From: Thermoanaerobaculales bacterium
Lineage (GTDB): Bacteria; Acidobacteriota; Thermoanaerobaculia; Thermoanaerobaculales; Sulfomarinibacteraceae
Assembly (NCBI GenBank): GCA_025456385.1
Contig: JALOKS010000038.1
Location: forward strand, 1 to 12,851
Direction of reading: 5' to 3'
DNA length: 12,851 nucleotides
Shown here: positions 6,980 to 12,851 of the stretch, piece by piece
Numbering within the stretch: position 1 is the first letter of the stretch
Layout: every line of letters starts with the position of its first letter
Notes under the pieces: generated by a model
What the model saw: only the letters and a program-made list of their open reading frames with translations
Databases searched by the model: none
What the model was told of the DNA's origin: nothing
Program-made: the position numbers and the translations under genes

Positions 6980-7095
6980 CGGCGACGCGCCGGATCCGGC
7001 GGGTGGCCGTAGGCCTCCCGGCCGTCCTCTCCGGCCCGGCCGCGCCGGGCCTGCGACCCCCTCGGCCACGGCCACGGGCCGCCGGCTGCGGCGCG
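6980..7095. other. Gene-free GC-rich spacer between the two tail-repeat copies
   Basis: This 116-base stretch has no supported gene. It contains a perfect 14-base palindrome at 6988-7001 (CGCCGGATCCGGCG) and an 8-bp hairpin, GGCCCGGC-CGC-GCCGGGCC, at 7033-7051. Neither is followed by a T-tract. It has no matching sequence after copy B, so the duplicated unit is the repeat plus only one such spacer. Confidence 0.6.
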
Positions 7096-7118
7096 TTCGA
7101 CCCCCTCCTCCGGCACCA
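7096..7118 (+). pseudogene. tRNA-Leu 3'-end remnant (T-loop to CCA)
   Basis: This matches 6819-6841 of tRNA-Leu at 21 of 23 bases, including the full acceptor 3' strand and CCA. No 5' acceptor strand, anticodon arm or matching T-stem 5' strand (GAGGG is replaced by GGCGC) lies upstream, so it cannot fold as a tRNA. It is the leading edge of repeat copy B. Confidence 0.85.
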
Positions 7119-7258
7119 ACGTGTGAGGGTTACTGACGGCCTGCGGCCGTCGTGTCCCGGCGGAACCAGCGGATGGCTCTGGGCCGCCTCCGGCCATCCG
7201 CCCGCGGCCCGAGCCATGGCCGCTGCTTCTCGCCGTGATGGCTGACGGCCTGCGGCCG
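7096..7258 (+). repeat. Tail repeat, copy B
   Basis: This is the second direct copy of 6819-6979, offset by 277 bases in the tRNA part and 279 after a GT insertion near 7122. Its flanking 17-base motifs are at 7133-7149 and 7242-7258, both exact, and are spaced 109 bases start to start just as in copy A. The long hairpin is at 7173-7217. It ends about 40 bases before the promoter of the channel gene. Confidence 0.9.
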
Positions 7259-7298
7259 GGGCGGGTGGGCACAGGCCGAACGCTGGTCTGATCTGCAG

Positions 7299-7304
7299 TA
7301 GACT
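7299..7304 (+). promoter_or_regulatory. Possible -10 element of the channel gene, close to its start
   Basis: TAGACT ends 9 bases before the ATG at 7314. There is no Shine-Dalgarno in the intervening CGCTGCGCC, so a near-leaderless mRNA is possible. No convincing -35 is visible. Confidence 0.4.
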
Positions 7305-7313
7305 CGCTGCGCC

Positions 7314-8054
7314 ATGAGCGCGCCAGACAACGAGGGGGCGATCCACCGGCGGCCGTACCGCAACATCTTCTGGGCCATCGTGACGCTGTTCTTCGCCGAT
7401 GCCCTCGTCTTCGACCGCTCGGCGAGGGCGGCGCTGGTCGACGTGATCGTCGTCCTCGTCCTCTTCGCGGCGCTCTTCGAAACGGTCCGCTCCCGGCGCC
7501 ACGCGGCGGTCGCTCTGATCCTGGGCGCTCCGGCGATCATCAGCCGACTGATCGCCGCCTTCCGCGTGGACTCGATCGGCTGGGGCAACGCGGTTCTCAT
7601 GTCGACCGCGCTGTTCATCGGCTTCCTGATCTGGAACCTGCTGCGGGATCTCCTGGTCGGCGAGCGCAGCACCAGCGAGCGCGTCTACGGCGCACTCTGC
7701 GCCTATCTCTTCATCGGCCTTCTCTTCTCACTGCTGTTCACCCACATGGAGTTCCGTTCGCCGGGCTCGTTCCTCCTCCGCGGTGAAACGATCAGCGGCG
7801 CGGCCGAGAGCGAAGCGGCGCTTGTGCCCACCTTCACGTACTTCAGCTTCGTCACGCTCACCACCCTCGGCTACGGCGACATCACGCCCGCGACGACGTA
7901 CGCACGCACCCTGGCCTTTCTCGAGGCCCTCATCGGCCAGCTCTACCTCGCGGTGATGGTGGCGACGCTGGTGGGGATCAGGGTCTCGGAGGGTCTGAGG
8001 GCCGGCGATCGCCGTGCGCGCGGCGGGGGGGACGAGGACGCCGGCGCGGGCTGA
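7314..8054 (+). CDS. Potassium-channel-like membrane protein (two-TM pore, Ion_trans_2 type)
   Basis: The 246-aa product is an inner-membrane protein with about six hydrophobic helices: roughly 17-33, 40-58, 62-82, 88-110, 122-142 and 197-220. Between the last two lies a pore helix and the filter T184-L-G-Y-G-D189 within TLTTLGYGDITP, the K+ signature. The pore half (about 120-225) resembles KcsA-type domains. The first four helices are placed like a voltage-sensor block but lack the regular arginines of an S4, so voltage gating is unlikely. The tail after 222 is short, charged and Gly-rich, with no RCK or cyclic-nucleotide domain. The ATG at 7314 has no Shine-Dalgarno. The next gene starts about 30 bases after its stop on the same strand, but appears to have its own -10. 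Ion selectivity is inferred from the filter only. Confidence 0.88.
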   Translation: MSAPDNEGAIHRRPYRNIFWAIVTLFFADALVFDRSARAALVDVIVVLVLFAALFETVRSRRHAAVALILGAPAIISRLIAAFRVDSIGWGNAVLMSTALFIGFLIWNLLRDLLVGERSTSERVYGALCAYLFIGLLFSLLFTHMEFRSPGSFLLRGETISGAAESEAALVPTFTYFSFVTLTTLGYGDITPATTYARTLAFLEALIGQLYLAVMVATLVGIRVSEGLRAGDRRARGGGDEDAGAG

Positions 8055-8070
8055 ACCGAGCGGCATCGGC

Positions 8071-8076
8071 TAGCAT
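8071..8076 (+). promoter_or_regulatory. Possible -10 element of the YgjP-like gene
   Basis: GGC-TAGCAT lies after the channel stop. It overlaps an ATG at 8075, and its expected start site falls on the in-frame GTG at 8084. This favours the GTG as a leaderless start. Confidence 0.4.
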
Positions 8077-8083
8077 GGCCGCC

Positions 8084-8680
8084 GTGGCGGACTGGGCCCG
8101 CACCCTGGAGGTCGACGGCGTGACCCTCGAGCTGAGGGTGGAGCGCAAGCGGGTGAAGAACATCAACGCCCGGCTGCGCGGCACGACACTGCTGGTGAGC
8201 GCCCCACGATGGGTGGGCCGGGCCGAGCTCGAGGCGGGCATCGTCGAGCTCGCCCGTCGGCTGCTGCGGCGCTCGCGGGCGGAGGCCATCAACCGCGAGG
8301 GCGGCGCGGTCGAGGTCGCGCGGCGGGTGGCGGCGCGCTTTCCCCGGCCGCCCGAGGTGCGCGAAGTTCGTTTCGTCACCACCCAGCAGGCGCGCTGGGG
8401 CTCCTACAGCCCGCACACCGGGGTGGTGCGCCTCAACGCGGCCCTGCGCCTGATGCCGCCCTGGGTGCTCGAGGCGGTGGTGGCGCACGAGCTCGCGCAC
8501 GTCGTCCACCACCGGCATTCGGAGGCGTTCTGGAAGCTCGTGCGCACCGTCTGCCGCCACACCGACCGCGCCAACGCCTTCCTCGAGGGCGTCAGCTGGC
8601 TGGCCTCGGCCTGGGAGGGGCTGCCGCCGGTCGAGCGCGCGCAGCTGGTCGGGAAGGGGCCCCCGGACGACCCGCTCTGA
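8084..8680 (+). CDS. YgjP-like zinc metallopeptidase domain protein (DUF45/SprT-like)
   Basis: This is a predicted cytosolic zinc-dependent peptidase of the YgjP/DUF45 family. Few members have known substrates. The zinc site is plain: H135-E-L-A-H139, with a third ligand H145 in HRHSEAFW, matching the family pattern HExxH-x5-H-xxxFW. Upstream, QQARWGSYSPHTGVVRLNAAL matches the conserved block (S/ARWGS ... LN..L) seen before the helix with HExxH. The N-terminal part (VKNINARLRGTTLLVSAPRWV) is the usual beta-rich lead. Two starts are possible: ATG 8075 or, as used here, GTG 8084. The -10 at 8071-8076 runs into the ATG, and neither has a Shine-Dalgarno. The gene ends 21 bases from the convergent MttB-family gene, with no clear terminator between. 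Confidence 0.88.
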   Translation: MADWARTLEVDGVTLELRVERKRVKNINARLRGTTLLVSAPRWVGRAELEAGIVELARRLLRRSRAEAINREGGAVEVARRVAARFPRPPEVREVRFVTTQQARWGSYSPHTGVVRLNAALRLMPPWVLEAVVAHELAHVVHHRHSEAFWKLVRTVCRHTDRANAFLEGVSWLASAWEGLPPVERAQLVGKGPPDDPL

Positions 8681-8701
8681 ACCGGGCCCCGGCCGGAGCC
8701 G

Positions 8702-10162
8702 TCACTCGGGCCGCGGCGGCAGGCGCTCGAGGCCGGCGGCGCGGGCGGCGGCGGTCATGATCCGCTCGAGCTCGCGGCGGGCCTCGTCCGGGATCCGGCT
8801 CGGCTCGGAGGCCGCGAGCAGGCGGTCGACCTCGGCCGCGGCGCGCTCGCCGAGGGTGGCGCCCCCCTCCTCCAGCCAGCGCGGGCGGCTGGTGCGGTCG
8901 ATCACCGGCCCCGGGAAGCTGAGCTCCGAGCGCAGGTGGCGGCGGGTGTGGTCCGCGATCAGGAGGTGCTTCTCCGCGAGCAGCTCCTCGAGCAGCGGCC
9001 GCGCTGGAAAGTCCTCGCGCGCCTCGATGCCGGCGCTCAGGCGCTCGGCCATGCGGCAGATCTCGTGGTCGACCACCAGCTTCTCGAGGCTCTGGCAGCT
9101 CTCGAAGTCGAGCATTCCGGGGCCGGAGACGTTGTCGATGCCGGCGAGCGCGGCGAGGGTGGCGCCGATGCCGGTCTCGAGCCCGGCCTGGGCGTCGAGG
9201 GCCTTGGCGTCGGAGAGCGCGATGTAGCCTTGGGTGGGCAGGCCGAGGCGGCGTCCGATCTCGGCCGCCGCGGCCGTCAGCATCGAGGTCTCGACCGCGC
9301 CCATCGGCGTCGTCTCGTAGCGGAGGTCGAAGATCGCGGGCGAGCCGCCGAAGAGCAGCGGCGAGCCCGGCCGGGCGAGCTGGGCGATGACCACCCCGGA
9401 CAGGACCTCGGCGGTGTGCTGGATGAGGGTGCCGACGAGGGTCACCGGCGCCATGAAGCCGGTCAGCGGCACCGGCACGATCTCGACCGGGATGCCCGCC
9501 CGCGCGCACTCGACCAGGTCGCGGGCGCCCTCGTCGGTCCAGCGCAGCGGCGAGGTCGGGCAGCAGGTGAAGAGGGCGAGCGGCCGCGCCGCGAGCTCGG
9601 CGGCCGAGCCGCGGACCGCGAGCAGGAGCTCGCGCATGACGGGAAGCCCGGCGACCGAGAAGGTGCCGGTGACGACCGCCTTCTCGCAGTACAGGAGGTT
9701 GATGAACAGCCGGTAGCTGTCGGACACCGCCTCGGGGACGTCCGAGGACACCAACGCCGTGCTCTGGGCGTCCATGCGCTCGAGGCGGCTGACCAGCCTG
9801 GCCAGCCCGACGAGGTCCGCGGTGACGGCCGGACGGATCGCGCCCGAGGAGCGGTCGAGGATGTTGATGGCGGCCGAGCCCGGCGTGAAGTGGGTCCGCG
9901 CGCCCTCGAAGCGGTGGGTCTCACGGCCGAGGACGTCGAAGAGCGAAAACGCGAGGGGCGTCGCGTCGAGCGCCGCCTCGACCATGCCCTCGCCGATCAG
10001 GACCCGGCCGTCCCGGCGGCCGAGGTCGGCGCCGCCCGCCGCCAGCAGCTCGCGCGCCTCGCCGTCGTTGACCTCGACGCCGAGCTCGGCGAGCACGATC
10101 TTCGCCTCGGTGATGATCCGCTCCGCTAGGTCCTCGTCGAGGAGCTGGAACCTCGGTCGCAT
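8702..10162 (-). CDS. Trimethylamine methyltransferase (MttB) superfamily protein, non-pyrrolysine
   Basis: This 486-aa cytosolic protein has the length and order of MttB-family TIM barrels. Family-like stretches include FTPGSAAINILD, RPAVTADLVGLARL, VVTGTFSVAG, PTSPLRWTDEGARDL, PVPLTGFMAPVTLVG, SPAIFDLRYETTPMG and GLPTQGYIALSDAK. MttB of methanogens methylates a corrinoid protein from trimethylamine and needs pyrrolysine. This frame has no internal TAG, so it belongs with the pyrrolysine-free members, some of which demethylate glycine betaine or other quaternary amines. No corrinoid protein, activase or transporter lies nearby, so the substrate and even the methyl acceptor are unknown. GGAGGTG precedes the ATG, with a -10 (TAGAAT) further up. 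It lies downstream of the GnnA-like gene on the same strand. Confidence 0.88.
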   Translation of the reverse strand: MRPRFQLLDEDLAERIITEAKIVLAELGVEVNDGEARELLAAGGADLGRRDGRVLIGEGMVEAALDATPLAFSLFDVLGRETHRFEGARTHFTPGSAAINILDRSSGAIRPAVTADLVGLARLVSRLERMDAQSTALVSSDVPEAVSDSYRLFINLLYCEKAVVTGTFSVAGLPVMRELLLAVRGSAAELAARPLALFTCCPTSPLRWTDEGARDLVECARAGIPVEIVPVPLTGFMAPVTLVGTLIQHTAEVLSGVVIAQLARPGSPLLFGGSPAIFDLRYETTPMGAVETSMLTAAAAEIGRRLGLPTQGYIALSDAKALDAQAGLETGIGATLAALAGIDNVSGPGMLDFESCQSLEKLVVDHEICRMAERLSAGIEAREDFPARPLLEELLAEKHLLIADHTRRHLRSELSFPGPVIDRTSRPRWLEEGGATLGERAAAEVDRLLAASEPSRIPDEARRELERIMTAAARAAGLERLPPRPE

Positions 10163-10182
10163 GCGGCACCTCCGCGGGGGCC

Positions 10183-10188
10183 ATTCTA
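10183..10188 (-). promoter_or_regulatory. Probable -10 element for the MttB-family gene
   Basis: TAGAAT on the minus strand ends 20 bases before the ATG at 10162 and leaves room for the GGAGGTG ribosome binding site between. The -35 region is unconvincing. It suggests the MttB-family gene has a promoter of its own besides any read-through from the dehydrogenase gene. Confidence 0.45.
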
Positions 10189-10228
10189 TGCCCTGCGACG
10201 GCCGGAAGATCGGACCGGGGAGGCCCGC

Positions 10229-11170
10229 TCAGAAGATCCGGCGCTGCTCGACCGAACGGCGGATGGTGGTCGCCGCGGCGAGGGCGGCGGCGCCGGTCCG
10301 CCCGTCGACGATGGCGGTGGCCTCGCCGCGGCAGGCGCCGATGAAGGCCTGCAGCTCCGCCCGCAGGGGCTCGTCCTTGACCACCTCGACCGCCCGCGGC
10401 GCGATCGCGGCGCCCTCGGGACCGCGCAGCAGCTGCGCCGCCGACACGCTCTGCTCGGCGTAGTCGATCGAGAAGTACGAGGAGCGACCGAACAGGCGCA
10501 GCTTGCGGATGCGCTCGGCCGACACCCGGCTCGCGGTCAGGTTGGCGACCAGGCCGCCCGGAAACTCGACCCAGGCGTGGCAGAGGTCGACCTTGTCGGT
10601 CAGCACCGGCACCCCGACGGCGCGGATCTCGGAGGGCGGCTCTCCGGCGACCGCGAGCGTGATCTGGAGGTCGTGGATCATGAGGTCGAGGATGACGTCC
10701 ACGTCCACCGAGCGCGCGGTGAAGGGCGAGAGGCGCTGCGACTCGAGGTAGCGAATGCCCTCGGCGAGGCCGAGCGCCGCCTGCACGGCCGGGTTGTGGA
10801 ACTCGACGTGGCCGACAGCGAGGACCTTCCCCGCCGCGGCGGCGAGGGCGACCAGCTCCTCGGCCTCGGCGACCGTGGCGGCGATCGGCTTCTCCACCAG
10901 CACGTGGCAGCCGGCGCCGAGCAGCTCGCCCGCGACCTCGCGGTGGCTCACCGTGGGCGTGGCGACCACCACCGCGTCGGCCGCGCCCGCCGCGGCCACC
11001 GACTCGAGGGCGGGCACGCCGTGGGCGCCGGTCACCTCGCTGAGGTGCTCGCGGTCGCTGTCATAGGCGCCGATGCAGCGCACCCCCTCCATGGCGGCGA
11101 GCAGGCGGACGTGGTGGCGGCCGAGGTGGCCGGTCCCGACGACGGCGGCGGTGATCTCGTGGCGGCTCAT
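10229..11170 (-). CDS. Gfo/Idh/MocA oxidoreductase, probably UDP-GlcNAc 3-dehydrogenase (GnnA-like)
   Basis: The 313-aa product is a cytosolic NAD-dependent dehydrogenase. It has a Rossmann motif G12-T-G-H-L-G17, the family E93-K-P95 in HVLVEKPIA, GHVEFHNPA at 120-128, and D162-LMIH166-DLQI holding the expected catalytic Asp/His. VDVDVILDLMIHDL, the VPVLTDKVDL stretch, LTASRVSAERIRKLRLF and the FSIDY that follows are the pattern I associate with GnnA-like proteins. GnnA oxidises the 3-position of UDP-GlcNAc, on the route to UDP-GlcNAc3N for lipid A with amide-linked chains. The partner aminotransferase gnnB and lpx genes are not in the window, so the GnnA call is an inference. The frame stays open far upstream of 11170, but only this ATG starts at the Rossmann strand and lies beside a -10; the extension runs antisense to the next gene. 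Confidence 0.85.
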   Translation of the reverse strand: MSRHEITAAVVGTGHLGRHHVRLLAAMEGVRCIGAYDSDREHLSEVTGAHGVPALESVAAAGAADAVVVATPTVSHREVAGELLGAGCHVLVEKPIAATVAEAEELVALAAAAGKVLAVGHVEFHNPAVQAALGLAEGIRYLESQRLSPFTARSVDVDVILDLMIHDLQITLAVAGEPPSEIRAVGVPVLTDKVDLCHAWVEFPGGLVANLTASRVSAERIRKLRLFGRSSYFSIDYAEQSVSAAQLLRGPEGAAIAPRAVEVVKDEPLRAELQAFIGACRGEATAIVDGRTGAAALAAATTIRRSVEQRRIF

Positions 11171-11178
11171 GGCGGCGT

Positions 11179-11184
11179 AGCATA
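11179..11184 (-). promoter_or_regulatory. Possible -10 element for the GnnA-like gene, close to its start
   Basis: TATGCT on the minus strand ends 8 bases before the ATG at 11170. No Shine-Dalgarno intervenes. The spacing matches the other near-leaderless candidates here. Confidence 0.4.
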
Positions 11185-11196
11185 TCCCACACCGGC

Positions 11197-11202
11197 TACA
11201 AT
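11197..11202 (+). promoter_or_regulatory. Probable -10 element of the aminopeptidase-like gene
   Basis: GGC-TACAAT is a near-consensus -10. The start site would be near 11209, leaving about 20 bases of leader that contain GGAAGGGA. It is back to back with the minus-strand -10 at 11184-11179, so the two promoters share the same stretch of DNA. Confidence 0.6.
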
Positions 11203-11230
11203 CGGCGCCGAGCCGGAAGGGAACGCCGCC

Positions 11231-12310
11231 ATGCTGGATCTCGAGAAGCTCTTCACCGACGTCTTCGACCCGCAGCCCGGGGAGGTTGTGACCTTCGTGG
11301 TCGACCTGCCGCGCGAGGGGCTCGCGGACCACGAGGGCTGGCGTGCCCGCCGCGCGATGGCCGCGCGCTGGCGCGAGGCGATGTTGCGGCTGGCTGCGGT
11401 ACGGGGCTTCGCGGTGCGGCCGCTGCTCGCTTACCCGGCGACCGGCGCGAACAACGCCGAGCTGCCGCGCGAGGGGCGGCTCGGCGACGAGACCGTCGAG
11501 CTCGCCGAGGCGCTCGCGGCCTCGACCCTGGTCATCGCCATGACCGAGTACTCGGCCACCGCGCCCCTCGGCACGCTGGCGGAGAGGCTCGACGACTTCC
11601 GGGCCGCCTCGATGCCGGGAGTGGAGGAGCGCATGGAAGGGACCGCCCTGGCCGCCGACTACCGGCAGGTGGCCGCGCGCTGCCGGGCGGTCTTCGACGT
11701 GCTGCAGGGCGCGGTGCTGTGCGATGTGCTGTTCTCGACCGGGCACCGCTGCTGGTTCGACCTCCGCCACCGCACGGCCGAGATGGACGACGGCTACCTG
11801 CCGCGCGGCAAGGCGGGCGAGCGCATCATCAACCTGCCCTCCGGCGAGACCTTCATCGTGCCCTACGAGGGCGAGCACGAGGCGCTGCCGTCGTGGACCG
11901 CGGGCACCATTCCCGTGCTCGAGGACGAGGAGCTGGTGCTCTTCCACGTGGCTGCCAACTCGATCACGGCGGTCGAGGGCGAGGGCGCCGCGGCCGACCG
12001 CTACGCGGCCCTTTTCGACGCCGACCCGGCGCGCGCCAACATCGCCGAGGTCGCCTTCGGGGTCAACGAGCGCGCGGAGGTGACCGGCTCGGTGCTCGAG
12101 GACGAGAAGGCGGGCTTCCACTGGGCCTTCGGGCGCTCGGACCACCTCGGTGGGGTGGTCGGGGTCGAGGACTTCGCGAGCCCCGCCAACGTCGTCCACC
12201 ACGACATCGTCTACGCCGCCGGCAACCCGATCCAGGCCGAGCGGGTGGCGCTCCATTACCCGGACGGGCGCCAGGTGGTGGTGATCGAGGGCGGGGAGTA
12301 CAAGGTCTAG
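11231..12310 (+). CDS. Aminopeptidase-like metalloprotein, M29 (aminopeptidase T/S) related
   Basis: The 359-aa product looks like a divergent or shortened member of the M29 family, dinuclear-metal aminopeptidases of about 400 residues. Candidate metal ligands all occur in order: E206 (INLPSGETFIVP), E273 (NIAEVAFGVN), H297 (GFHWAFG), and H323/D325 (VVHHDIVYA). The spacing between E206 and E273 and the H-x-D pair agree with what I remember of the aminopeptidase T structures. VLEDEK at 288-293 is also family-typical. The N-terminal half (1-190) is less recognisable, though ATGANNAELP and VIAMTEYSATAP fit the substrate-side domain. No signal peptide is seen, so it is cytosolic. GGAAGGGA precedes the ATG. 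The coding frame is open further upstream, but antisense to the GnnA-like gene. A non-peptidase role cannot be excluded. Confidence 0.78.
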   Translation: MLDLEKLFTDVFDPQPGEVVTFVVDLPREGLADHEGWRARRAMAARWREAMLRLAAVRGFAVRPLLAYPATGANNAELPREGRLGDETVELAEALAASTLVIAMTEYSATAPLGTLAERLDDFRAASMPGVEERMEGTALAADYRQVAARCRAVFDVLQGAVLCDVLFSTGHRCWFDLRHRTAEMDDGYLPRGKAGERIINLPSGETFIVPYEGEHEALPSWTAGTIPVLEDEELVLFHVAANSITAVEGEGAAADRYAALFDADPARANIAEVAFGVNERAEVTGSVLEDEKAGFHWAFGRSDHLGGVVGVEDFASPANVVHHDIVYAAGNPIQAERVALHYPDGRQVVVIEGGEYKV

Positions 12311-12348
<38 letters not shown>

Positions 12349-12408
12349 AGCCGGGAGCATGGGATCGCGGGGGCTGCGGTACCCTTGGAGCGCGACTGGG
12401 AGGACACC

Positions 12409-12851
12409 ATGACTGACACACTGAGTCTTCTCGAGGCGGTGGAGCAGCGCGGGCCCTACGCCGTGTGGACGCTGATGAGCGAGGACGAGAGGCGCGCGGC
12501 CGCTGTCGCGCTGTGGGAGGGAGCGGACCGCGACAGCCGCGCCGCGCTCGAGGTGGCTCTCGCCAAAGACCTCAAGTTCCGCCCGCAGTCGGTGCGCCAT
12601 CTCGGGGCCGACCGGGTGGCCTCCCGCCTGGTGCGGCTCGCCGAGGAGCTGCCGGAGGCGGTCCTCTTCCAGTACCTTTTCCACCTCCACATGGGAGCCC
12701 GCCGGCCGCTGATGGTGAGGTTCCTGGACGCGGTGGGCCTGCCGCACGAGGACGGGGCGCTGGAGCTGCCCGAGGGCTTCGAGGGCCCCGACGCGGCGAA
12801 GGTCGAGAGCTCCGGCCGCGAGCTGGTCGCTGCGGACGGCCACGAGGCCCT
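12409..12851 (+). CDS. Unrecognised protein, N-terminal part (runs off the window)
   Basis: A frame opens at ATG 12409 and stays open to the right edge (147 codons). GGGAGGA (12398-12404) sits at good Shine-Dalgarno distance, with a possible -10 (TACCCT, 12380-12385) above it. The start reads MTDTLSLLEAVEQRGPYAVW. Coding signal is good: third-position GC is as high as in the neighbours, and the composition is that of a soluble, helical, acidic protein. Charged stretches such as LSEDERRAAA-like helices, VALAKDLKFRPQSVRHLG and LFQYLFHLHMGARRPLM are visible. No signal peptide, membrane span or catalytic motif appears, and I do not recognise the family. After about residue 105 (AVGLPHEDGALELPEGFEGP) it turns into a looser Gly/Pro/acid-rich region. 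The window end truncates it. Confidence 0.75.
   Translation, partial: MTDTLSLLEAVEQRGPYAVWTLMSEDERRAAAVALWEGADRDSRAALEVALAKDLKFRPQSVRHLGADRVASRLVRLAEELPEAVLFQYLFHLHMGARRPLMVRFLDAVGLPHEDGALELPEGFEGPDAAKVESSGRELVAADGHEA

Noticed and set aside
7060..7118. A second complete tRNA gene ending at 7118
   Set aside because: Only the T-loop and the acceptor 3' strand are present. No pairing 5' acceptor strand, anticodon arm or T-stem 5' strand was found.
6819..7118. attL/attR of an integrated element at tRNA-Leu
   Set aside because: The repeats are 277 bases apart with no integrase or cargo, and homology continues 138 bases past the tRNA. Tandem duplication explains it better.
6819..7258. CRISPR array
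   Set aside because: There are only two long repeats of about 160 bases and no short-repeat/spacer alternation or cas gene.
6736..7502. Minus-strand open frames reading across the tRNA and tail repeats
   Set aside because: They encode the reverse strand of a tRNA and of palindromic repeats. Low-complexity Arg/Gly/Ala stretches repeat because the DNA repeats. There is no start signal.
8681..8701. Bidirectional terminator between the convergent YgjP-like and MttB-family genes
   Set aside because: The 21-base gap has only a short CCGGG/CCCGG match with almost no loop and no T-tract.
10577..12310. A plus-strand frame extending the aminopeptidase-like protein upstream by over 200 codons
   Set aside because: The extension is antisense to the GnnA-like gene, is Gly/Arg/Asp-rich without pattern, and ignores a good ribosome binding site and -10 in front of ATG 11231.

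Overview
The window reads as a piece of chromosome from a Gram-negative, high-GC bacterium (about 70% GC by eye). The envelope genes pal and cpoB show an outer membrane. The gene mix (EF-G-like paralogue, GnnA-like dehydrogenase, MttB-like protein, many short intergenic tandem repeats) is compatible with Acidobacteriota. That placement is an inference from general impression, not from a marker I could test.

Layout, left to right: (1) 47-1465, the end of a Tol-Pal cluster, pal then cpoB. (2) 1466-1765, a gene-free spacer carrying two inverted arrays of an 8-base repeat and the rpsT promoter. (3) 1766-5090, a run of rpsT, purC and an EF-G-like GTPase, closed by a strong intrinsic terminator at 5136-5170. 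(4) 5284-6666 on the minus strand, a DAO-family FAD oxidoreductase. (5) 6756-6841, tRNA-Leu(UAA), followed by about 470 bases without a protein gene. This stretch holds two nearly identical copies of a roughly 160-base unit, and each copy begins with the 3' end of the tRNA. (6) 7314-8680, a potassium-channel-like protein and a YgjP-type zinc peptidase. (7) 8702-11170 on the minus strand, a non-pyrrolysine MttB-family protein and a Gfo/Idh/MocA dehydrogenase of the GnnA type. (8) 11231-12310, an M29-like aminopeptidase divergent from the dehydrogenase. (9) 12409 to the right edge, the start of an unrecognised gene.

Most protein genes are housekeeping or core-accessory and do not form one system. 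Pal and CpoB act together at the envelope. rpsT, purC and the EF-G-like gene are closely spaced and probably co-transcribed. The rest look like independent units, several with their own promoter.

The unusual content is in the non-coding DNA. The main items are the duplicated tRNA-tail and palindrome unit at 6819-7258, heptamer and octamer tandem arrays at four places, and a recurrent -10 element that sits only 7-9 bases upstream of four start codons, suggesting leaderless mRNAs. No CRISPR array, transposase, integrase or defence system is visible.
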